From Pleurodeles waltl (Eukaryota; Chordata; Amphibia; Caudata; Salamandridae): a DNA stretch of 64,000 nucleotides. The DNA lies in the NCBI RefSeq assembly GCF_031143425.1, contig NC_090444.1, forward strand, positions 1,352,164,323 through 1,352,228,322, written 5' to 3'. The position numbers were made by a program, and so were the translations under genes. Shown here in pieces: positions 37,111 to 49,301 of this stretch (positions within the stretch are counted from its first letter, which is position 1; every line of letters starts with the position of its first letter). Under the pieces are notes generated by a model that had not been told where the DNA came from, did no database searches, and saw only the letters and a list, made by a program, of their open reading frames with translations.

Positions 37111-37958
37111 TGACTCCTGATAGTAGTACCCCACTCCTTCTCACTACAGACCAGGATGTTCCTCCACAGGTTTTGAGCAGCAATGCTGATACCTCTCTGA
37201 GCTTGGGGAGGGTGGAAAAGGAACTTTCATTAGTCCCACTAACATCTTCTGCAACAAGTAACCCCAACAGTTTTGAGCGGTCCTACTCAAATTGTATGCA
37301 AACTGATGGAATAATATACTATGAACCACCAAGGGATACTTCTACCAGTACTCCTCTTCCAAACATGGCTTCAGTTTTTGCTCAAACTGTTTCTGGATAC
37401 TTTGCTGACGTCAATGACATTTTCACTGACTTATCTGCCTCTTCTGCAACAAGACTGTCAAGTGCAAGTAAGCTGATAAACTTCCATGGAAGAACATAAA
37501 TATTTTACTCCTGGGTCACCTTTCCAGCAGGCGATGTGAACACATTTCCTCATTACACTCCTGCTAACATTCCTGTACAATACAGAGCTTATGTATATTT
37601 AGAGATAGCTCTATATTTTCAGGATCATAATAACTGGCTTGTTGGTGCCCTACCACATACAATACTGCACGTTAGGTTAGGTCCTTTGAGTAATGATGGT
37701 CCTACCTGCCCTATATTGGCTACTTATGCACCACATCCTGTTGCAGCCACCTTAGTGGTAGCTGAGGTTCGCAGCCTGCACGAGGAGCTTACAATGATAT
37801 ATAGTCTCTTAGTACAATTTGTAATGCAAACATTAAATACTAACCCCGCACGAGCTGCCCCAGTGCAACCACATGCAGTCACAGCAGGCAGTAACCTTGC
37901 AACTCTACATTCAATCTGGGTAAAGTGCCCACCAAACGAGAAGAAATTCTGTTTTGGT
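37110..37958 (+). pseudogene. Second gag-like region (copy B) directly after integrase
   Basis: A 129-codon frame (37,110-37,499) with a Ser/Thr/Pro-rich composition and a YYEPPRDTS motif starts right after the integrase stop. It runs into the same TPANIPVQYRAYVYLEIAL block found in copy A, followed by FQDHNNW and QTLNTNPARAAPVQPHAV. Nucleotide similarity to copy A is high across 37,555-37,915, with only small gaps outside the inserted element. It ends abruptly at a LINE fragment near 37,958. Late-domain-like proline motifs are common in gag. No LTR separates pol and this copy, which is odd. Confidence 0.55.
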
Positions 37959-39172
37959 AGCTCAGAGAAATGGGGGCACTGTCAAAAAACAAGGCCCTGG
38001 ATGGCAGTGGCTTCCCAGCAGAGTTCTATCAAGTGTTTTCAGCCCTTTTGACTAAGAAGATGCTGGACGTGTTCATGGAGGCACGATTTTGGGCGAAGTT
38101 ACTGCAGTCGATGCAGGAAGGTCAGATATGCATTATGCTGAAACCAGGTGGGAATGCATCTGAAGTTACATCCTGGCAACCCCTCACAATGACAAACACA
38201 GTTGTCAGGATCCTGTGCAAGGTCCAGGTGATGAGGCAGAGATGAGTGATAGGTTCACTGGTCCACAAGTATGAATACGGATATATACCTGGGTGCCTCA
38301 TGGCACACAATCTGGGATGCCTGACCCGCGTATGACAGTTGGCAGTCAGAGAGGCATGAGGGGAAGAGCTGGGGGAACAACTAACAGATGGGAAATGGAA
38401 ACAGACCTGTGCATTAGTGAAAGCGGTTTCCTAGAATGCAAGGTTTTAACTATTACATTTTAACTTTTTGCACCACACATACCCCTTAAAATAAAAATAT
38501 ATATATGGGACATATGGGCATGAGGGGGCTATATTTTTACATACGGCATGGCAGTGTGGGGAGGTGCACACCTAGTAGCTGAACGTGGTGGCGCGATTAC
38601 AGCAGATGACAGCGTTTACATTTGACCCTGACCCCAAGCAGTGTCTACTGGGCATCTTGCGACACCCCAAACGGTGAAAAATGCACTATAAATTCCTGCA
38701 GTTGGTGGTGCTATTGGCTAAAAGGTGGGTGGCTCTAGTGTGCTTGGGCACATGGCGCTCCGAGGTAGAAGCTGGGTATGAGATCTGATTGTATGGGCTT
38801 TGGGTGAGGAAACGCACCTTCTCCTTTCTCATAAGGATGATGAGGTTCACAAAGACATAGAGATCTGGTGAAGTTTGCGGGATACCTTCAAGAAGGTAGG
38901 AACACGAGGTGGAGGGTGGATCAGAGCCTGAGGTTGGTGGGGAGGTACATACATGTGCTAAGGAAATAATGGAGTATGAAGGAAATTTATGTTGAGGAGG
39001 GAGGAAGAGATAATGAAGTTGCACCTATATGCAAGAAGGCATTAACGCGAAGGATGGGCGGGCATTATACTAACTAATGAAACGATGACTATGAAATGTG
39101 ATGATCACAGTATTTGTTAACTGTTATACATATTTGTGAAAGAGTAAATAAAGATTATTTTTTTTTAAATCA
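37959..39172 (+). mobile_element. L1/Tx1-like LINE remnant with A-rich tail
   Basis: RT N-terminal block ALDGSGFPAEFYQVF, then LQSMQEGQICIMLKPGGNA and SWQPLTMTNTVVRILCKV (37,970-38,240), typical of L1-clade palm regions. The RT core is then missing. The last part (38,480-38,850) in another frame has KQCLLGILRHP and LAKRWVALV blocks like a Tx1/L1 C-terminus. It ends AATAAAGATTATTTTTTTTT at 39,148-39,167, a polyadenylation signal and T-rich tail. It is an internal-deletion copy and non-functional. Confidence 0.75.
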
Positions 39173-39539
39173 GTGCCTTTAGTGTTTCACTGTGCAAGGA
39201 TTGTGGTTTTTATTTGAAGTGGGTACTTAAGTTATAACCCTGATTTCTCACACATTGCGTATCAATGAAATCATACTGACTGCAGCACAGTTGCATCGGT
39301 GTATGCAAATATATATACACTGTCATTGGGTCGTTCTATCAATGGCCGAAGCGCATTTAAGCTCATTAAGTTTCAGAGATATTATCTGGATGTTCTTTCC
39401 TGCACACTATAAGATTAGATCTGTCATTTATATCTTAGATACTCCATATGTGCATGCAGCCTGGACTGAAGAAAGACAGGTCCTTAACACATTCTGTCAG
39501 TGGCTGAGATTCGTTAGGTACAATCCTTCATAGCGATGG

Positions 39540-40860
39540 TGAACTCCTGCTCAAGGCACATAGAGGACTTTTCAGTACTCTACTGCAAGATATGACTCAC
39601 CAAAATAGGAACTTTGAGTGGCCCAGAGCAAAACAAGATGACCTCCTTAAAAACATGTTTGAAAGAAGTATTACAAGTAGAAAAGACTTTGAACAAGAAC
39701 TGCACCAAATTGGTCTGGGGTGTCAGTCCCTTTCCTATGCAAGCCGTCCTATCTCAGCACAAAGCCATACATGAATCACTTTGAAAGTTTGTATACATGT
39801 ATATCATGTATGAAGAAGCACATCTATTCTCAAACAGAGAAAAATAACCGAAGAGTAATATAGGCCTGTAAATGTTACTTACAATGTTCCGAAAAGTAGT
39901 CAATTTGCTGGCTATATTTTTGTAGCATGATATTTATAGCTTGATATTCTGGTGTATTCCTTCTTTCTTTCATATTTAATGGCACAATAGCTACTAAGTA
40001 TTTTCACAACCACGAAGTCCATCGCTTCAAAATATATGAAATTCATAGCTTAGCACCAATAGCGATAGCTGCGCATCAAATAGCATGTGTGATTGCAGTG
40101 AAAAAGACACTGACATCAATAGGCCATTGAATTCATGGAGATACTTCCTAGAGGTAATGGGTGAGTTTGATATTCTTTGATACCTCAAGTGTTATTAATA
40201 GCAGTCTCAGCTTTCAAACAGAACTTGAAAAGATTTTCTCAGTGTTGGGTGTTCAGTGGTTGATAAAGACAATGGGCCTACCTTCAATGTTCAAGTCGTT
40301 TTGAGATTGCTAAAATACTGTGGGATTTCTCAACCCCAGATATCAATACTGTAACATCAAGTGAATGGCATGGCTTAATGTTTCATGGCTATAAAAAAGG
40401 GAGGCTGCTCAATGCGTACTGTCCAGTCACATCTTAATGACACTAGAGCTCTGTCAATTACTTAAAGAAATACAAACCATCAGTACTGAAGTGTGGGAGA
40501 GTCATTACCACTTGATGCCGACACATGCCTTCTCTGAAAGATCATGAGACCACAAGGGAGACCTTCAGAAGAGACGAAGCCAAGATGACAGAGTGTGCAG
40601 ACAAGAAGAGGCATACTGAATACATTCTTCAGTACTACTTCATAGTGGTGCACAAGAGAAATCAGAAAATGTACTAAACTTGGCATGTAAAAGAATAGAA
40701 TGGTATGAATTTCACAATACAGATCCAACTTATCATCCAGACGATTGGCATCTAGATATGGAAACTGAAGTGACACTATGCCAGTAATTGTTAGAATACC
40801 ATAGGCAGAAGTGTTCATCCAACTTTGGAGAAATTAATAATTGGGAATTAATATTGATAG
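39540..40860 (+). pseudogene. Eroded gypsy-like RNase H and integrase
   Basis: Readable traces in order: an RT-end stretch NFEWPRAKQDDLLKNMFE, then GCQSLSYASRPISAQSH (39,722-39,770), which looks like the SYASR strand of gypsy RNase H. Next comes KDNGPTFNVQVVLRLLKYCGI (about 40,267-40,330), which fits the second catalytic Asp region (DNGPxF) of integrase. NGMA at about 40,366 fits the site just before the catalytic Glu, here a stop. A C-terminal segment with many Lys/Arg (40,500-40,640) could follow. Frames change and stops are frequent. The family within Ty3/gypsy is not resolved. Confidence 0.45.
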
Positions 40861-41538
40861 TAGTAGATTAACAGAGGGATTCTAAACAATAACATACATA
40901 ATTGATCAGTTTTGAATCAGATTCTGATGAAGCAATAGTTTTCAATGGTAGTGATGGCAATTAGTCACTGGCTTCTAAGGGCAGTGGTGTGGCGGTGTGC
41001 ATGTTCAGGGTTCAACAGCTACCCAGGATCACAATAAGTGAATGCCCAAAGCGGTCTTTTACTTAGATAAGACAAATAATTTAATGCACCTTCTGAAGAT
41101 GATATACCACAAATTTAACAGTAGCACATGCAAACATTTACTGTCACTTGGCTTACTGCAACTTGGCTAACTCCCTCCCTTCCCCTATTCTTCCAAGATG
41201 TCTCTCCTCTTGTATCTCTAGGGAGGTCCCCTCTTAGGCCACAAAGTCACTCAGTGACATGAATCAAGGACCTAGTTCAATGGCAAGTGACAATGACCAT
41301 GCAAGCGTGCCCGATCCTTTGTAAGTAAACTTACAAGGGGACATGTATATACCGATGATCCTTTTGGATTGCATGAGGTATCCTAGCTATGTAGTAACCA
41401 ATGAACATCAATTATCAATGTAATCAATTACCAACCACTAGAGAGTCATTAAGCATGAGACACTAAATCAACATTACATGAATAACCACAACTCAATTAT
41501 ACCTTTTATTAATTTTATTTCCCTATAAGTTACAATAC
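40861..41538. other. Unassigned stretch
   Basis: No recognisable coding or repeat content; AT-rich flanking DNA. Confidence 0.4.
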
Positions 41539-41734
41539 TAAGGGGGTTATTCTAACTTTGGAGGAGTGTTAATCCGTCCCAAAAGTGACGGTAAAGTGAC
41601 GGATATACCACCAGCCGTATTACGAGTTCCATAGGATATAATGGACTCGTAATACGGCTGGTGGTAAATCCGTCACTTTTCCGTCACTTTTGGGACGAAT
41701 TAACACCTCCTCCAAAGTTAGAATAACCCCCTAA
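41539..41734. mobile_element. 190-bp foldback MITE, Harbinger type, TAA target duplication
   Basis: The element 41,542-41,731 opens GGGGGTTATTCTAACTTTGG and closes with its complement. It is flanked on both sides by TAA (41,539-41,541 and 41,732-41,734). The two arms of about 86 bases are almost perfectly complementary, leaving a loop of roughly 20 bases (TTCCATAGGATATAATGGA). A TWA target and G-rich ends are Harbinger hallmarks. The near-perfect arms suggest a young insertion or continued conversion. Confidence 0.9.
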
Positions 41735-42978
41735 GTCATTAAATTAGATCAAACTTTATTCAATCAACTCAGAATTAGTTCATAAATGACCATCAATAAC
41801 ATAATCTAATCAGAACTTGAGAAAAACATATGCTCAAATGCTTCAGCATAAGCCAACAAAGATGAATATAACAGCATTAATAGCAGAGTTCAGCAAATCA
41901 GTCCGTCAATCATTTGTCACTGTCAAAGTCACCCAAAAGACCCTTACCTAGCCCAGATTGGCATTAGCACGTGGGACTTCATGCAAAACAATTTAGAAAA
42001 CATGAATTTAGAAAAATATCTAGCTAAGAGAATAATTATAAAGAAAGAAAGGCATAAAAGTTAATCAGTCACATTATCATAGCTACCTATCCACGAAATG
42101 GATCAGCAGCAAGTCAGTCTTCACCCTCAGGTCATCAATCGATCAGGAACGCATCAGGTTCTCAAGAGCATGAGCCCACTGACAGAATCTCGAACCGTGT
42201 ATCTTGACGTCATCCATTCTCCCCTTGCATCTGCCCTCGCATCTAAAGGTTTAGCCCCTTGTCATGACTTTTTATTAGAGTTTTTCAGTCCATCCCCCTA
42301 ATTCCTAATTGGTCAATCGGTCTTCCATAGGTGACGTTACCCAATACTTTTTATTCTACATGTGTATGAGTTCTAGTAGTTTGTCTTTTTCAGTTCATGG
42401 ATTGGTCCACTGTACGATGTCCTCATCATCCGGCTCTCCAGGTATCGAAAATGTTGCATGTTCCTCTTCAGTCAGTGCCGCTATTGTTCAAGTCCTGGGA
42501 AAGTATATTCAGCCTACTCCACACATAATTTTATCAAATTCACTTCTTCATCTCCTGTCCATTGGTACATTGCAGAAAATTCTAGCTAAGCACACAGTTC
42601 ATGGTCGGTTCACAGGCACTAGCAACTTCTACAGCATACATTTATTAATTCTACTTCTGCATGAGGCCTGACTAGTAGGCCACAGCTTTGGCTAAGTTAG
42701 CTCCTACAATATAATACAAAACATAGGTTATACATTTCATTATGGCATATTACTACATAGTTATGACACATTCAAATTATTTCACACATTTTTAGTTCTT
42801 TCAGTACAAGTTTGTATATGTGGCTGACATACCCAGTGGGCACATTTTCAAACATGCATATTAGTTTTCTGTACAACGAATTTTTCTATGAATCATAACA
42901 TATACGCATTTTTTATAATTTCTAATTAGCATATCTGCATCAACAGTCCCCAATCTAATGACTAAATATGTCATCACA
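41735..42978 (-). other. Probable LTR region of the minus-strand retrovirus
   Basis: Immediately downstream of env on the minus strand, a purine run GGGGAAAGAAAGG (42,991-42,979) looks like a polypurine tract. It is directly followed by TGTGATGACATATTTAGTC (from 42,978 leftwards), the expected TG start of an LTR. How far the LTR extends is not clear, and no second LTR is in view for comparison. The 120-codon frame at 42,309-42,671 has no recognised domain. Confidence 0.5.
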
Positions 42979-43098
42979 CCTTTCTTTCCCCATCATTTCA
43001 TAGTTCCGTTTCAGCTGTATTTTGACTCCTTCTCAAATCTTCCCTAAAAATTATTTCCCTGTTTCGTTCATCCCTCTTTTGATTATTTTTAGATCTTT

Positions 43099-45229
43099 TC
43101 AATTTTTCTTTTGACATAATTTACATGCACCACAAAATCCTAATATGCAAGCATTCACAATTAATATTCCTTGTATGATTTTTAATAATACCCCATTCCA
43201 AATTTGACTAAGCCAATTTCCCACTGAAGAAAATCCCTTTCCAACTTTCTCCCAAAGACCTGGTTCTTTCAATTCCTCCAAATCTTTACTTGAGTTAGTC
43301 TGATTAGTGAGTATGGCCCTCATTCCAACATTGACGGGCGGCGGAGGCCACCCGTCAATGTTGCGCGTCAGGAATACCGCTCCGCGGTCCAGAGACCGCA
43401 GAGGGTATTCCAAGTTTTCCCCTGGGCTGGCGGGCGGCCGCCGAAAGGCCGCCCGCCAGCCCAGGGGAAAACGACCTTCCCACCATGAAGCCGGCTCGTA
43501 ATCGAGCCGGCGGAGTGGGAAGGTGCGACGGGTGCTGTTGCACCCGTCGCGTATTTCACTGTCTGCAAGGCAGACAGTGAAATACATTTTGGGGCCCTCT
43601 TACGGGGGCCCCTGCAGAGGCCCCCAGGGGCCCCGTGACTCCCCCTCCCGCCATCCGGTTCCCGGCAGGAGAACCGCCAGGAACTGGATGGCGGGAGGGG
43701 GAGTCGGAATCCCCAAGCCGGCGCAGCAAGCTGCGCCGGCTTGGAGGATTCCTTGGGGGCAGCGGGAAACCGGCGGGAGACCGCCGGTTTCCCTTCTCTG
43801 ACCGCGGCTAAGCCGCCGCGGTCAGAATGCCCCGCGGGGCACCGCCGGCCTGTCGGCGGTGCCACCGCGTCCCGCGGCCCTGGTGGAAGTAATCCGCCAG
43901 GGTCGTAATGACCACCTAAGTCTCTTATTTCCTTATCATTGTTCGGAATATACGAACAACAATGCCTAGCATTAATCATCTTACAGACTCCACCGTCTTT
44001 TGCGAAAAGAATGTCTAAAGCAAGCCTATTTTGAATCATCATAGCTCTATCTGCAGCCAATTCAGTATTTATTAGGAGTATTGCCCCGTAAAGTGTGTCA
44101 GCATGTTATCCACAATAATAGACAACTTTCTTATCTTGATCAAATTCAGGGTGACTCCCAGTGAAGCAATCACTGCACCAAAGATATCTTCCACATTAGC
44201 AGAAGAGGTTTCCCTCATCTGTCACTTATGATGTAATTCAGTCAATTTCAGAAACTTCTTTAGGTCATCTATCTGGTAAATGTAAAGGAAAACTATCCCC
44301 AAATAACATCCTCTTGGAAGATGGTAATGAGCATTTAGTCCACATATATAATAGATCCCAGGAACAGTAGGATCCTGACCATTCAACATAAATGTCCACT
44401 TACTCTGAAACAAAAACACATGCCTACATTCACTCATTCCCACAAATAAAGTGTCAGTGCGTGATTTTGGCCTATATATACAAACCTTTCCTACATGTAG
44501 TGCATCTAAGGCTAATTTCCCTTGCGTTTTAATAGCAGTGTAAACATAATAATTTTTATAAGTCCTTTTCTCAAAACCTTTTTCAAATTTTTCTTTTAAT
44601 GCTTTTCTCCTGTCACTAGTATGCCCTATAAAGCTCTTTTCTAAAGGTGTAAGCAAGCATGTGAGGTTATTTTTGTGTGCATAAGCAGTCCCAAATGTTA
44701 GTGTTGGCTCAAAGAATTCTCTAACTAGTACTATATCATGTTGTCTAGCTAATTTACTCAGATATCTAATGATAGGAACAAACGAAAACGTGACATCATG
44801 ATTGGAATAAACATACTGTATATACTCTTGGTTACAAGATCTTGTTAGTTGCAAACTACAGCTTTTTCCATAAGTTAAAGAAGACTATAGTATGTAACCC
44901 CTTCCTCTACTGGTGAAGGAATTTGCGTGCACAAAAGACAATTCCTCGCATCCATCGTCTCAACATACTCACTCAACAAGCGATAGAAAACATTAGAAGA
45001 AAGCTCTCCTTGTGCATTAGTATAATCATGCAAATATTTCTCATCTAGCTTGAACCTCTCTAAAGCTGTTAGTAATTTCAGGAGCAGAAGTAAAAGTAGC
45101 TCTTTTCATATCATGAACAGACATTCCCACAATCATTATTATAAACATTATTCCACACATAACTGCAAATCCAACACTCATGTATCTACAGTCCCTAGCA
45201 ACTCTATCTTGATTATTTAGCTCAGCCAT
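43099..45229 (-). pseudogene. Retroviral env (broken; interrupted by a MITE)
   Basis: Envelope glycoprotein remnant. The ATG at 45,229 is followed by a hydrophobic segment (FAVMCGIMFIIMIVGM) that could be a signal-anchor. The surface part (44,222-44,854) is open for about 210 codons and has several Cys. The transmembrane subunit keeps QNRLALDILFAKDGG followed by a Cys, seven residues and a Cys-Cys pair near 43,960. After the MITE it resumes (NSSKDLEELKEPGLWEKVGK) and ends in the membrane anchor LLKIIQGILIVNACILGF and a short Cys-rich tail at 43,099. Stops between 44,860 and 45,040 and near 44,220 break the frame. The Cys spacing is one longer than the usual CX6CC. Confidence 0.8.
43311..43916. 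mobile_element. 606-bp serial-hairpin MITE (Harbinger-type ends) in env
   Basis: The right terminus, read inwards, is GGTGGTCATTACGACCCTGG; the left is a diverged GGCCCTCATTCCAACATTGA. Right of the element lies TAA (43,917-43,919); the left triplet is TGA, so the duplication has changed or is incomplete. The inside is about 65% G+C and is tiled by about twelve hairpins. Stems lie at 43,329-43,360, 43,371-43,411, 43,416-43,472, 43,473-43,522, 43,526-43,549, 43,550-43,585, 43,590-43,634, 43,636-43,705, 43,706-43,752, 43,761-43,793, 43,797-43,827 and 43,830-43,860. The frames crossing it are artefacts of the palindromes. Confidence 0.9.
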
Positions 45230-45636
45230 GATCTACAAAGGATCAGAAAGCAAAAATAAGTCTTATATGAAGTGCAGTAAAAATCAAAAATCAAAATTAT
45301 TTTCTCACAGTTCAGTTTAACATCCAGGAACCCTTTTTCCTTTGTCAAAATCGATTAGCAGCTTGTCACATCCGGTTTTCAGTGTCAAATCAGATTATCA
45401 ATATCTCTTCCAGAATTTTCAAAACAGTGTCTTTTAGGGTTTTTCAGAATAGCTCAACAATTCAGCTTCCTTGATCACCTTCAGGTTACATCAAAGTACT
45501 GACTCTGAACCTCTCTATCAAAACAAAAGGACATAAACTAGTGTTTCCATTCATTGATAGTTGCATATGCCCATTCAGGACCTGCGTACCGTCAATTTGC
45601 TATGCTCTTTCTTTTCAACCTTCAATCACCACTTAA

Positions 45637-46269
45637 TTATCCCTCACTCAATTCTTCTTTTCTCGTAGCATCTACTTCCTCCTCTATTGTTTCATTTATG
45701 ACCAGTTCCTTTTTCTTCCCTATCTGCGGTTCAGGCCAATTATTTTCTTTTCTTGTTCCTTCTGTTAATATTCCTCTCAGGACTGGACTCTTTTCCTTCT
45801 CTTTTTCTATGGTGTTTTCCCTTGATGGACCTGCAACGGGCTCAGGAGGAGTCGGATCACTTTGACTTTGATCCATCTTAACTCTTTCACCCTCTTTGTC
45901 TGGCGCTTGCTCTGTCTGCTTTTCAGCACCGTCTGCTTCTGGGAGAACCTCTGCTGAGCTAGTCTCCCCTGCTGTATCCATTGAGATTGGTTCTTGCACA
46001 CCCTCCTGTAATTCTTCACTTTCGTCTCTTACAGGGGTAATGGATCCATCTTCCACGAGCTCTGGTTCAACTTCAGGCTCTATTGGCTCTTTTTCTGGCT
46101 CAGATGCAGCGACCTGTTTCTCTGTTGTTGGTGTTCTCAACAACGCTTTTTCATGATCTGATGAACATACCACTCTCTTTGTATGACTTGCGTGTATCCA
46201 GTTTGGAAGTCCTGCACACTTCACCGCTGTCGTAGTTGTTAACACTACAACCAACCTATGCAATTCCAA
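45637..46269 (-). pseudogene. Acidic Glu/Pro-rich region between integrase and env
   Basis: An open frame of about 200 codons continues leftwards from the integrase. It has repeated EPE, PEVEPELVED and EKEKEKSP stretches and a DATRKEELSE end. The composition is low complexity and no domain was recognised. It may be the C-terminal tail of pol or the cytoplasmic start of an env precursor. It is in frame with a stretch that follows the integrase, so a pol tail is slightly more likely. Confidence 0.5.
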
Positions 46270-49200
46270 ACAGGTCTTGTGAACATGCTTTCTGACAATG
46301 GCCCAGTCACCGGATTTCAGGATGTGCCCTGGAATGTGGATGGGTGGCAGGGTGGTGACCTACATATGCTGAGAGAAAGAGCAAACCATATCAGCCAGAT
46401 CTTTGCAGTAGTCCAACACCATATCATCTGTAATATTTACAAGTGCATTGGCTGGAACTGCTGGTAATCTCACTGCTCTGCCCATGAGGATTTCATGAGG
46501 CGACAGCCCTGTCTTCCTGTCAGGTGTGTTTCTCATTGACATCAACATCAAAGGCAATGTGTTTGGTCATTTCAGATTCGTAGCTGCACACATCTTTGCA
46601 ATTCTTGATTTCAAGGTATCATTCATCTGTTCCACCAGTCCTGATGCTTCAGGGCGCTAGCTACAATGAAACTTTTGCTCAATCTTTAGTGCTGCACATA
46701 AGAGTTTAATCACCTCGTTATTGAAGCGAGTTCCCCTATCTGATTCTAAAGAGATCGGAAACCCGAAACGTGGTATAAATTCCCTGAGTAACAACTTTGC
46801 TACTGTGAGGCTGTCATTTCTTCTTGTAGGGTATGCTTCTATCCAGTGACTAAAAACACACACAATCACCAACACATATTTCAGACCTCCACATGCAGGC
46901 ATTTCAATGAAATCCAATTGCATTCTGCTGAATGGACCTCCTGCTCTTCCAATGTGGCTCAAATTCACCACTATTTATTTTCCCACATTTAGCTGCTGAC
47001 AAATTATATAGCAATGACATACTGCCTCTGCTGCCTGCCTGAATTTAGGATTAAATCAGTCAATCTTGAACAATCTAACCATGGCATCCCTCCCAATATG
47101 TGCCTGTCCGTGATAGTAACAGGCCATTTGAGACAATAATCTATTGGGCAGGACCATCTGACCCTCCTCAGAAACCCAAATTTCATCGGGACGTTGGGCA
47201 CATTTCAACTTAACCCAGAGACGTTTCTCTTCTTTGTCAACATTATTCTGCAATGTTTTTAACTCTTCCAGAGTATCGATCACTTTCAATGCATAACTTG
47301 TACATGTACTATCTTCGTCCAACATCAGTTCCCACCTGTCTCCGAACGATGTACAATTCAATGCGCAAAACCTTGCGACATAATCTGCATATCCATTTCC
47401 CAGTGAGATGTAATCCTGTGCCTTTTGATGTGCACTGCATTTCACTACGTCAATTTCTTCAGGTAACTGCATTGTATGCAACAATTCTTTTATTCTGCCG
47501 CCATTTCTTACTGGGGTTCCAGTAGAGATCAGAAAACTTCTTTGCAACCACAATTGACCAAAATCATGAACAATTCCAAATCCATATTGGCTGTCAGTAT
47601 ACATTGTAACTCTCAGTCGTGCAGAACATGGCATGCTCTAGTAAGAGCTACCAATTCTGCTACTTGTGCAGAAAATTCACCTTGAAGCCAGGAATCTTCT
47701 AATGTACATGTGATTGTGCATACAGCATATCCTGCCCTCAATGTCCATGTACCATCTCTGGGATATGAGCCATCAACAAAAACAACTTGGTAATTTTCTT
47801 CCAATCGAGTATCTCTGATATCAGGCCTTGGTTTTGAACACAGTTCAGTTACCGGAAGACAATCATGCTCAATATCTTCCTCCTTTTCTATTTCAACAGT
47901 ATCACTTGGAAGTAATGTTTCCAGGTTCAACAGTGTGCATCTTTTCAATGTTACATTTGGAGCACCTAGTATGCTCGTCTCATACCTTGTCAATCTTGCA
48001 CCAGTCAGGTACTGTGTTTTCATCCTTCTCAGTAAAATCTCAACAGAATGAGGAACTATTACTGTCAAAGGGTATCCCATCACTACTCCCTCACATTGAG
48101 AAAGGCTTTGACCAACTGAGGCAACTGCCCGCAAATAGCCTGGTAAAGCTGCTGCGACTGGGTCCACGGTAGCTGAAAAATAGGCTACTGGACGATAAGC
48201 ACCTCCATGGACCTGTGTCAAAACAGACAGAAAACAAGCATCACGTTCATGACAAAACAATGTGAATTGCTTTGTGTAATGAGGCATTCCCAATGCTGGG
48301 GCTCTGCACAAACTCTCTCTCAACTCAGTGAAAGCTTTCATCTGATCTTCATCTAACATAATGGAGTCTGTAACATCCTTGTGTGTCAGTTGCTGCAATG
48401 GTCTGGCAATTTCAGCAACATTTGGAATCCACTGATGACAATAACCTACCATTCCTAGAAACATTCTGACATCTCTCTGTGAAGTTGGAGGACTTCTCTG
48501 CAGTATCATTGTAATCCTCTCTCTGGAGAGTCTCCTTGACCCCTTCTCAATCTGGTGTCCCAAATATTTCACTGACTTCTGGCAGTACTGCAATTTCAAA
48601 GGTGACACCTTCTGTCTGAATTTTCCCAAATGATTCAACAGGGCGATCGAGTCATACTTACACTCGTCCTTGTCCTGGATGCAGTCATCAATGTACTGCA
48701 CTAGAGTCGATTGGTACAGTAGTTACAATGACTCCAAATTATTTTTTAAGATCTGATTGAACAGAGATGATGATTCCGTATACCCTTGTGGAAGCTTGCA
48801 CCAGCCGTAGACTCTGTCTAGGAATTTGAAACTAAAAATAAACTGACTATCCTCATGAAGAGGCACAGAAAAGAAAACTTGTGACAAGTCAACCCCTGTG
48901 AACCACTCAGCATCACAAGGAATCTGAAACAGTATCACTGCTGGGTTTGGCACTACAGGACAACACTTGACTACCATGTTGTTCACTTTTCACAAGTCCT
49001 GCACAATGAGTACTTTCCCACATGGCTTCTTTAAGCCCATTATCAGTGAATTACATGAACTGCTCAACATTTCTTTCAAAACTGCTTGTTTTAGAAAATT
49101 TCAAATTATCTGCGCCACTTTCATCAGAACATCTTGTGCCATGTTATACTGTGGAAGCTGCAGAAACACTACATTCGGCTTCAAGGTAATCTTAATCGGC

Positions 49201-49301
49201 TCCACTCCCTTGATTAAGCCCACTTCTTTACCTTTCAGGTCCCACACATTTTCCTGTACTGTTCCCTGCAGGTCTGCATGCAATTCTTTGACAGTAAGCA
49301 T
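46257..49301 (-). pseudogene. Retroviral pol: RT, RNase H, integrase (broken)
   Basis: Replication enzymes. The RT N-terminus (49,301-48,990) contains GLIKGVEPIKITLKP. The palm (48,986-48,723) contains WFTGVDLSQVFFSVPLH. The catalytic QYIDDC block is at 48,701-48,684. The long open frame 48,701-47,613 carries the RT connection (VKYLGHQIEKG, FLGMVGYCHQWIP) and the start of RNase H (VVFVDGSYPRDGTW near 47,790, in the position of the first catalytic Asp). Integrase has HYHGQAHIGRDAMVRLF-like zinc-domain residues near 47,100, LDFIEMP (first Asp, about 46,917), SDRGTRF (second, about 46,740) and a LVEQMN region (Glu, about 46,637). Stops at 48,722 and 46,657 and other breaks make it inactive. Confidence 0.85.

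Noticed and set aside
43368..44060. A 230-codon minus-strand frame as an env variant
   Set aside because: Only its first part is env; the rest reads through the serial-hairpin MITE, whose palindromes and GC content keep frames open.
43099..45229. Domesticated env (syncytin-like) gene
   Set aside because: Stops and a 606-bp insertion break it, so no full product is possible.
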